This document shows, in pieces, positions 60,801 to 64,000 of a DNA stretch of 64,000 bases. The position numbers and the translations under genes were made by a program. Each line of letters starts with the position of its first letter. Position 1 is the first letter of the stretch. Origin of the DNA: Apibacter sp. B3706 (lineage in GTDB: Bacteria > Bacteroidota > Bacteroidia > Flavobacteriales > Weeksellaceae); the NCBI RefSeq assembly GCF_011082725.1, contig NZ_CP049715.1:62001-126000 (forward strand), in the 5' to 3' direction. The notes beneath the pieces are model-generated. The model saw only the letters and a program-made list of their open reading frames with translations. It had not been told where the DNA came from and ran no database searches.

Positions 60801-62113
60801 AGATACAAAGACCCTTGGCTACTGTAGTTATCGGAGGATTAGTAACCTCAACTTTATTAACCTTACTCGTTATTCCGGCTTTATATTATGTTTTTGAAAA
60901 TAAAAATTTTCAAAAGAATATAAATGTAAAAAAGATGCTAATCATAGTAATTTTTTTAGGCAGTATTGGCTCAGTGAGTGCTCAAAAAAAAGTTTCTCTT
61001 TCCTACCTTGTAGAAAGAGCTTATAAAGAAAATAGAGAGCTTAAATCCAGTCAATTGCAAATTCAGAAAGAAAAGATTGAAAAAAAATATGCCTATACAG
61101 TCAATTCTACTTCAATGACTATCGGTTTTGGACAATTTAACAATAAAGATGCTGATTATCAATGGGAAGTGTCACAAGATTTAGGAAATCTATTTTCACA
61201 AACTAAAAAAAAGAGCCTCATTGATAGCCGGTTAGAATGGTTGACGGCTAAATCTAACTTACAAAAACATATAATAACCTATCATTTAGAACAATTATAT
61301 AATAAATGGATTTATATCTTAGAAAAGAATAATTTATTTACCCGAATAGATTCCATATATAGAGAAGGATTAAAGAAAGCTGAATTAAAATATGTAAAAG
61401 GAGAGACGGATTATATGGAAAAACAATTTTTTAAGGTAGAATTAGAACAAGTAATTCAGCAAAAAACTATAAATGAGCAAGAAAATATGGAAGTTGAAAA
61501 TAAGATATATTCATTATGTGGAATAAGTGCTGATGAAAATATAGTACCTCTTGAATCATTTAAAAAATTAGAAAAAAATCCCTTGACGGATAGTTTGAAT
61601 AATCTATACTTGGATGAATTAGATAAAGAGCTGCATGTTAATAACAAAACATTGATTCTGGAAAAAGCCAAAAAATTACCTGAATTTTCAATTGGCGGAT
61701 TAATGCAAAGCATTGAACGCAAAACCAGTTATTTTGCGGGTGTGGTTAATATAAGCATTCCCTTATTTAACAATGTTTATAAAAAAATTAAAGAACAGAC
61801 TCTTCTTGAAAATAACAATGTTGAATTTAAAAAAAAGGAGATAACACGAAATTTAGATTTAAGAATCAGGCAATTAGAAAAGCAGCAAAAATATTTAGAT
61901 AAGGAATTAAGCATATTTGGAACTTCACATTCAGAAGAACTACAAAAAATGATAAAAATAGCAACGATTAAATACCAATACGGAGAAATAGACTATTTGC
62001 AATATTGCAGTATATTAAAATCTTCTATAGATGCTCAAACCACCTATTTAGATTTATTGAACAACTACAATCAAACCTTAATTGAGCTAAACTATTTAAC
62101 ACAATCCAATTAA
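57806..62113 (+). CDS. Heavy-metal efflux RND transporter CusA/CzcA fused to a TolC-like domain
   Basis: An inner-membrane proton-driven metal pump with an outer-membrane-channel domain attached. Residues 1-1043 match a complete CusA/CzcA: HIPIDATPDITNNQVQVVTTSPTLAPQEVEQLL (about 32-64), LSLGAIDFGIVVDGAIIIIES with the proton-relay acidic residues (about 394-414), the MSTSNGAEIQRPLATVVIGG region and twelve transmembrane helices. At residue 1044, KKMLIIVIFLGSIGSVSAQ looks like a signal peptide ending in AxA, followed by about 375 residues of TolC-like coiled-coil sequence. The fusion is known in Bacteroidota. The metal is not certain; the CusA type handles copper or silver and the CzcA type cobalt, zinc or cadmium. 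Confidence 0.93.
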   Translation: MFQTIIDLSIKYKLLVALGVVVLMVWGLYSLKHIPIDATPDITNNQVQVVTTSPTLAPQEVEQLLTIPLESELRNIPGAIEVRSISRFGLSIITVVFKENIPIIQARQLVKEQIDIAKSEIPDGIGEPQLMPITTGLGEICQYIIKVNPGYESTYNLEELRTIQEWIIKKQLNGIEGIIEISSFGGKVKEYEVAIDPILLQSYNITLEEVNNALEKNNQNSGSGYIQQKHNLFYIRTEGRLKNFQDIENTVITVKDQVPIKISDIAIVKYASAQRFGAMTMDGKGEVVGGITLMLKGENSYKTVNKVKERINQIKKTLPEGLDLYIYLDRANLIEKTISTVKKNLLEGGIIVMLVVIILIGDIRAGLIVASIIPLSLLFALILMNLFGVSANLLSLGAIDFGIVVDGAIIIIESVISVLHANYLGKKLTQKELDNVVSKTAGEIYKSAAFGILIIILVFIPIMTLQGIEGKMFRPMAFTVSFAIVGAFILSLTYVPVLSTFVLKKNIENKVTFADKIMNKLKSIYLPVLDKVLQIPYILIGSIFVIWLFFLLVFANMGAEFVPTLQEGNIAMQMSIQPGSSLEESIRTTSKVEKIIKDNFPEVVHVISKIGTAEIPTDPMGIEDSDIMIVLKEKKQWASAKTQDELVEKIKEKLSTILGASFEFSQPIQLRFNELMTGAKSDIVIKIYGEDARELKKLADQTAQTINKIEGAADVKVEQTEGLKQMKISYDRNKLAQYGLDITTLNEVIRSWVAGVKSGVIMEGERRFDLVMRLDEKYRKDLNLDQLPIRTATQNLIPVSEVATVNYESGPMMISREQAQRKINIGVNVRNSDINSLVQKIQSRVEDNIKLPPGYSIEYGGAFKNLQEATSRLSIAIPIALVIILILLYTTFKSFKDAILIFTSVPLASIGGIIALWIRELPFSISAGIGFIALFGVAVLNGIVLVSELNRLKNSGNYISLKEIIKKGGLNRLRPVVITAMVATLGFIPMAMSTSNGAEIQRPLATVVIGGLVTSTLLTLLVIPALYYVFENKNFQKNINVKKMLIIVIFLGSIGSVSAQKKVSLSYLVERAYKENRELKSSQLQIQKEKIEKKYAYTVNSTSMTIGFGQFNNKDADYQWEVSQDLGNLFSQTKKKSLIDSRLEWLTAKSNLQKHIITYHLEQLYNKWIYILEKNNLFTRIDSIYREGLKKAELKYVKGETDYMEKQFFKVELEQVIQQKTINEQENMEVENKIYSLCGISADENIVPLESFKKLEKNPLTDSLNNLYLDELDKELHVNNKTLILEKAKKLPEFSIGGLMQSIERKTSYFAGVVNISIPLFNNVYKKIKEQTLLENNNVEFKKKEITRNLDLRIRQLEKQQKYLDKELSIFGTSHSEELQKMIKIATIKYQYGEIDYLQYCSILKSSIDAQTTYLDLLNNYNQTLIELNYLTQSN

Positions 62114-62123
62114 TTTATCCATC

Positions 62124-63266
62124 ATGAAAATAATAACTCATATAATACTATTTTTTATTTCAATATTGCTTAGTTATTCCTGTTCATCCAAAAATAAAGA
62201 AAACTCTATCGAAAAAGAATCCCGTGTACATTCAGGAATTACCTTGAGCGAAGAACAGATTAAAACCAATGATATAAAATTCGGTACTGCAGAATTACGT
62301 CCCATTGAATCCAAAATTATGGTTACCGGCGTCATACATGCCTTGCCTCAAAATAAGGCATCTATACATAGTAAAGTAGATGGATTTATTGGAAAAATAA
62401 ACTTCATAACCGGTGATTTCGTTCGTAAGGGGCAAGAATTGGCAACGGTAAATAACCCTTCATTCATCTCTTTACAAAAACAATTTCTAGAGAGTTATTA
62501 TACAATGAACTTAGCTTATAAGGATTATCAGCGAAAAAATGCCCTATTAGAAAGTGATGCAATTAGCAGAAAATCGTATGAACAATCTTTAGCAACATAT
62601 CAAGTTTCAACTGCAGAATATGAAAGTCTGAAATCTGAATTACAATTACTGGGATTTTCTCCTGCCACTATAATTAAAACAGGAAAAATTAATCCGGAAT
62701 TAAAAATTGTAAGTCCTTTAAGTGGATTTATTCAAGCAAAGGAAATTTCTCCCGGTAAACAAATAACAACTACAGATGAATTATTCTTAATAATAAATCA
62801 GGAAAAACTTCATGTGGAACTAAATGTTCCCGCAAAATATGCTTCAACCCTCTTTGTAGGACAAAAAATTGAATTTACATTGCCTGAAATTTCAGATACC
62901 TTACAAGGAACAATTCACATCATAGGTAAAGTAACAAGTACCGAAAACAACACCATACAGGTTCATGCAGATATTCAAACAAAATTGCCTGACACAAATT
63001 TCTATGAAAATCGATTTGTAAATGCATATATAATTAATAAAAGTAAAGAAGTGCTAACTGTACCTAAAGAGGCAGTATATGAAGAAAAAGGTAAAAATTA
63101 TGTATTTATTAGAAAAAATAATCAAATAGAACAAAAAGAAATACTAATTGGAAATTCAAATAATAATTTTTTGGAAGTGACTAATTTAGATCCTCATCAA
63201 GAACTTGTAATTTCAGGGGTTTATTATCTACAATCAGGAGAAATGGAATCCGGACATAATCACTGA
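62124..63266 (+). CDS. Efflux RND transporter periplasmic adaptor (CusB/CzcB-type)
   Basis: The adaptor links the pump to the outer-membrane channel. The 380-residue protein has a lipoprotein signal with lipobox SYSC (C20), then the barrel-sandwich hybrid domain SIHSKVDGFIGKINFITGDFVRKGQELATVNNPSF (about 79-113), a coiled-coil hairpin, a second lipoyl part IVSPLSGFIQAKEISPGKQI (about 194-213) and a membrane-proximal domain with LTVPKEAVYEEKGKNYVFI (about 308-326). It lies 10 bases after the pump and completes the tripartite system together with the fused TolC domain. A histidine pair ends the protein (SGHNH). Confidence 0.92.
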   Translation: MKIITHIILFFISILLSYSCSSKNKENSIEKESRVHSGITLSEEQIKTNDIKFGTAELRPIESKIMVTGVIHALPQNKASIHSKVDGFIGKINFITGDFVRKGQELATVNNPSFISLQKQFLESYYTMNLAYKDYQRKNALLESDAISRKSYEQSLATYQVSTAEYESLKSELQLLGFSPATIIKTGKINPELKIVSPLSGFIQAKEISPGKQITTTDELFLIINQEKLHVELNVPAKYASTLFVGQKIEFTLPEISDTLQGTIHIIGKVTSTENNTIQVHADIQTKLPDTNFYENRFVNAYIINKSKEVLTVPKEAVYEEKGKNYVFIRKNNQIEQKEILIGNSNNNFLEVTNLDPHQELVISGVYYLQSGEMESGHNH

Positions 63267-63500
63267 TTAAAAAATTACTAAACTTATTGAATAAATAATA
63301 AAAATCAGTCATTTGGTTATGGCAAGTTAATAAACACAACTTGGCATAATTAAATGATCAATAACATCCAATTATGAAAATAGTTTTTTTTAATGGCTAA
63401 ATTTAAAAAAACTAAATAAAAAATTTATCTTAAGTAGTTGTTAATTAAATATTTAAGTTTCTTTTATGATTTAATATTTCCTTAAAAATAGCAGTATTTG

Positions 63501-63508
63501 TAATTTTG
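63501..63508 (+). promoter_or_regulatory. Predicted -7 box for the radical SAM gene
   Basis: TAATTTTG, an exact TAnnTTTG match, six bases before the ATG at 63515. Transcription would start almost at the start codon. A TTTC about 19-20 bases upstream may be the -33 element. Confidence 0.5.
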
Positions 63509-63514
63509 TTATAT

Positions 63515-64000
63515 ATGAATGAACAAATTATCAATAAACTCGCAACTTTAGCAGAATCAGCTAAATATGATGTTTCTTGTTCCTCAAGTGGAGTTGGAAG
63601 AAAGAGTAAAGTCGGAGGTATAGGCTCAACTTCATCTTCAGGAATTTGTCATACATTTACTGAAGATGGACGATGTGTTTCCTTATTAAAAATTATGATG
63701 ACCAATTATTGCATGTACGATTGTGCATACTGCATTAGTCGTAAAAGCAATGATATAAAAAGAGCTTCGTTTAGCGTTAAGGAATTGGTGGAATTAACCC
63801 TAGAATTTTATAAAAGGAATTACATAGAAGGCTTATTCTTAAGTTCAGGAGTGGTTAAAAGTCCGGATCATACAATGGAAAGAATGGTGCGGGTAATTAA
63901 AGAACTCCGAACGGTTCATAAATATAATGGATATATCCATATGAAAAGCATCCCTGGCGCCAGTAAAGAATTAGTTACACAAGCCGGATTATATGCAGAC
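63515..64000 (+). CDS. Radical SAM protein, N-terminal part (cut by the window end)
   Basis: The first 162 codons of a radical S-adenosylmethionine protein, open to the edge. The cluster-binding motif is C66-x3-C70-x2-C73 (CMYDCAYC). The N-terminus (KLATLAESAKYDVSCSSSG) and the GICHTFTEDGRCVSLLKIMMTNYC stretch fit the family I know as putative DNA modification/repair radical SAM protein (TIGR03916). The gene usually pairs with a DUF4130 partner, which would lie beyond the window. Its substrate is not known. It begins about 250 bases after the efflux operon and has its own promoter. Confidence 0.85.
   Translation, partial: MNEQIINKLATLAESAKYDVSCSSSGVGRKSKVGGIGSTSSSGICHTFTEDGRCVSLLKIMMTNYCMYDCAYCISRKSNDIKRASFSVKELVELTLEFYKRNYIEGLFLSSGVVKSPDHTMERMVRVIKELRTVHKYNGYIHMKSIPGASKELVTQAGLYAD

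Noticed and set aside
1-64000. CRISPR arrays, rRNA genes and complete insertion sequences
   Set aside because: No regularly spaced repeats, no rRNA signature and no intact transposase were seen in a read-through of both strands.

Overview
The window is a low-GC chromosomal segment from a member of the Bacteroidota, most likely class Flavobacteriia. A Weeksellaceae-like genus is my guess, not something the sequence proves. The reasons are the combination of the alternative complex III operon (actABCDEF), a short molybdopterin-less NuoG, a DUF2480 protein, a CusA-type pump fused to its TolC-like partner, and many promoters of the Bacteroidota form TAnnTTTG (often with TTTG or TTG about 19-21 bases upstream). 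Genes rarely carry a Shine-Dalgarno sequence. The -7 boxes show that several apparent TTG-initiated N-terminal extensions are false, and I moved those starts to the downstream ATG.

Layout. 1-2.3 kb: an unknown membrane protein, a decayed bstA/yfiT-like gene, trmD and a DUF2480 gene. 2.4-9.9 kb (minus strand): tyrA, frr, pyrH, then threonine synthesis thrC, thrB and the fused thrA. 10.2-12.8 kb: a Gdx/SugE-like SMR exporter, followed by about 2 kb of low-coding DNA with a CPBP protease and gene debris. That stretch is bounded by a tRNA-Leu(UAG) gene and a degenerate copy of its 3' end plus terminator. 13.2-22.8 kb: a respiratory complex I operon, nuoE-F-(outer-membrane protein)-G-H-I-J-K-L-M, with no nuoA-D or nuoN beside it. 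23.3-28.6 kb: ruvB, a second SMR gene, a dihydroorotase-type gene, a YbaK-type deacylase and thrS. 28.6-30.4 kb: infC (ATA start), rpmI and rplT. 30.5-33.5 kb: dnaB (minus strand) and a DNA polymerase III delta' gene. 33.7-42.2 kb: the six-gene alternative complex III operon. 42.3-43.6 kb: der (minus strand). 43.8-57.1 kb: a surface polysaccharide locus with an aminotransferase, a thioesterase, rfbC, rfbD, a flippase, four glycosyltransferases, two polytopic polymerase/ligase-like proteins and an initiating sugar-phosphate transferase. 57.2-63.3 kb: a heavy-metal RND efflux operon with a small exported protein upstream. 63.5 kb to the end: the start of a radical SAM gene cut by the window edge.

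How the genes fit together. Complex I would pass electrons from NADH to quinone and alternative complex III from quinol to cytochrome c or a terminal oxidase; no oxidase genes follow act here. The polysaccharide locus carries most functions for building, flipping and polymerising a glycan on a lipid carrier, but only the last two steps of dTDP-rhamnose synthesis. The points most worth a second look are the incomplete complex I operon with an exported protein inside it, the tRNA-flanked relic region, the ATA start and altered control of infC-rpmI-rplT, and the internal signal-peptide-like segment in the fused CusA-TolC protein.
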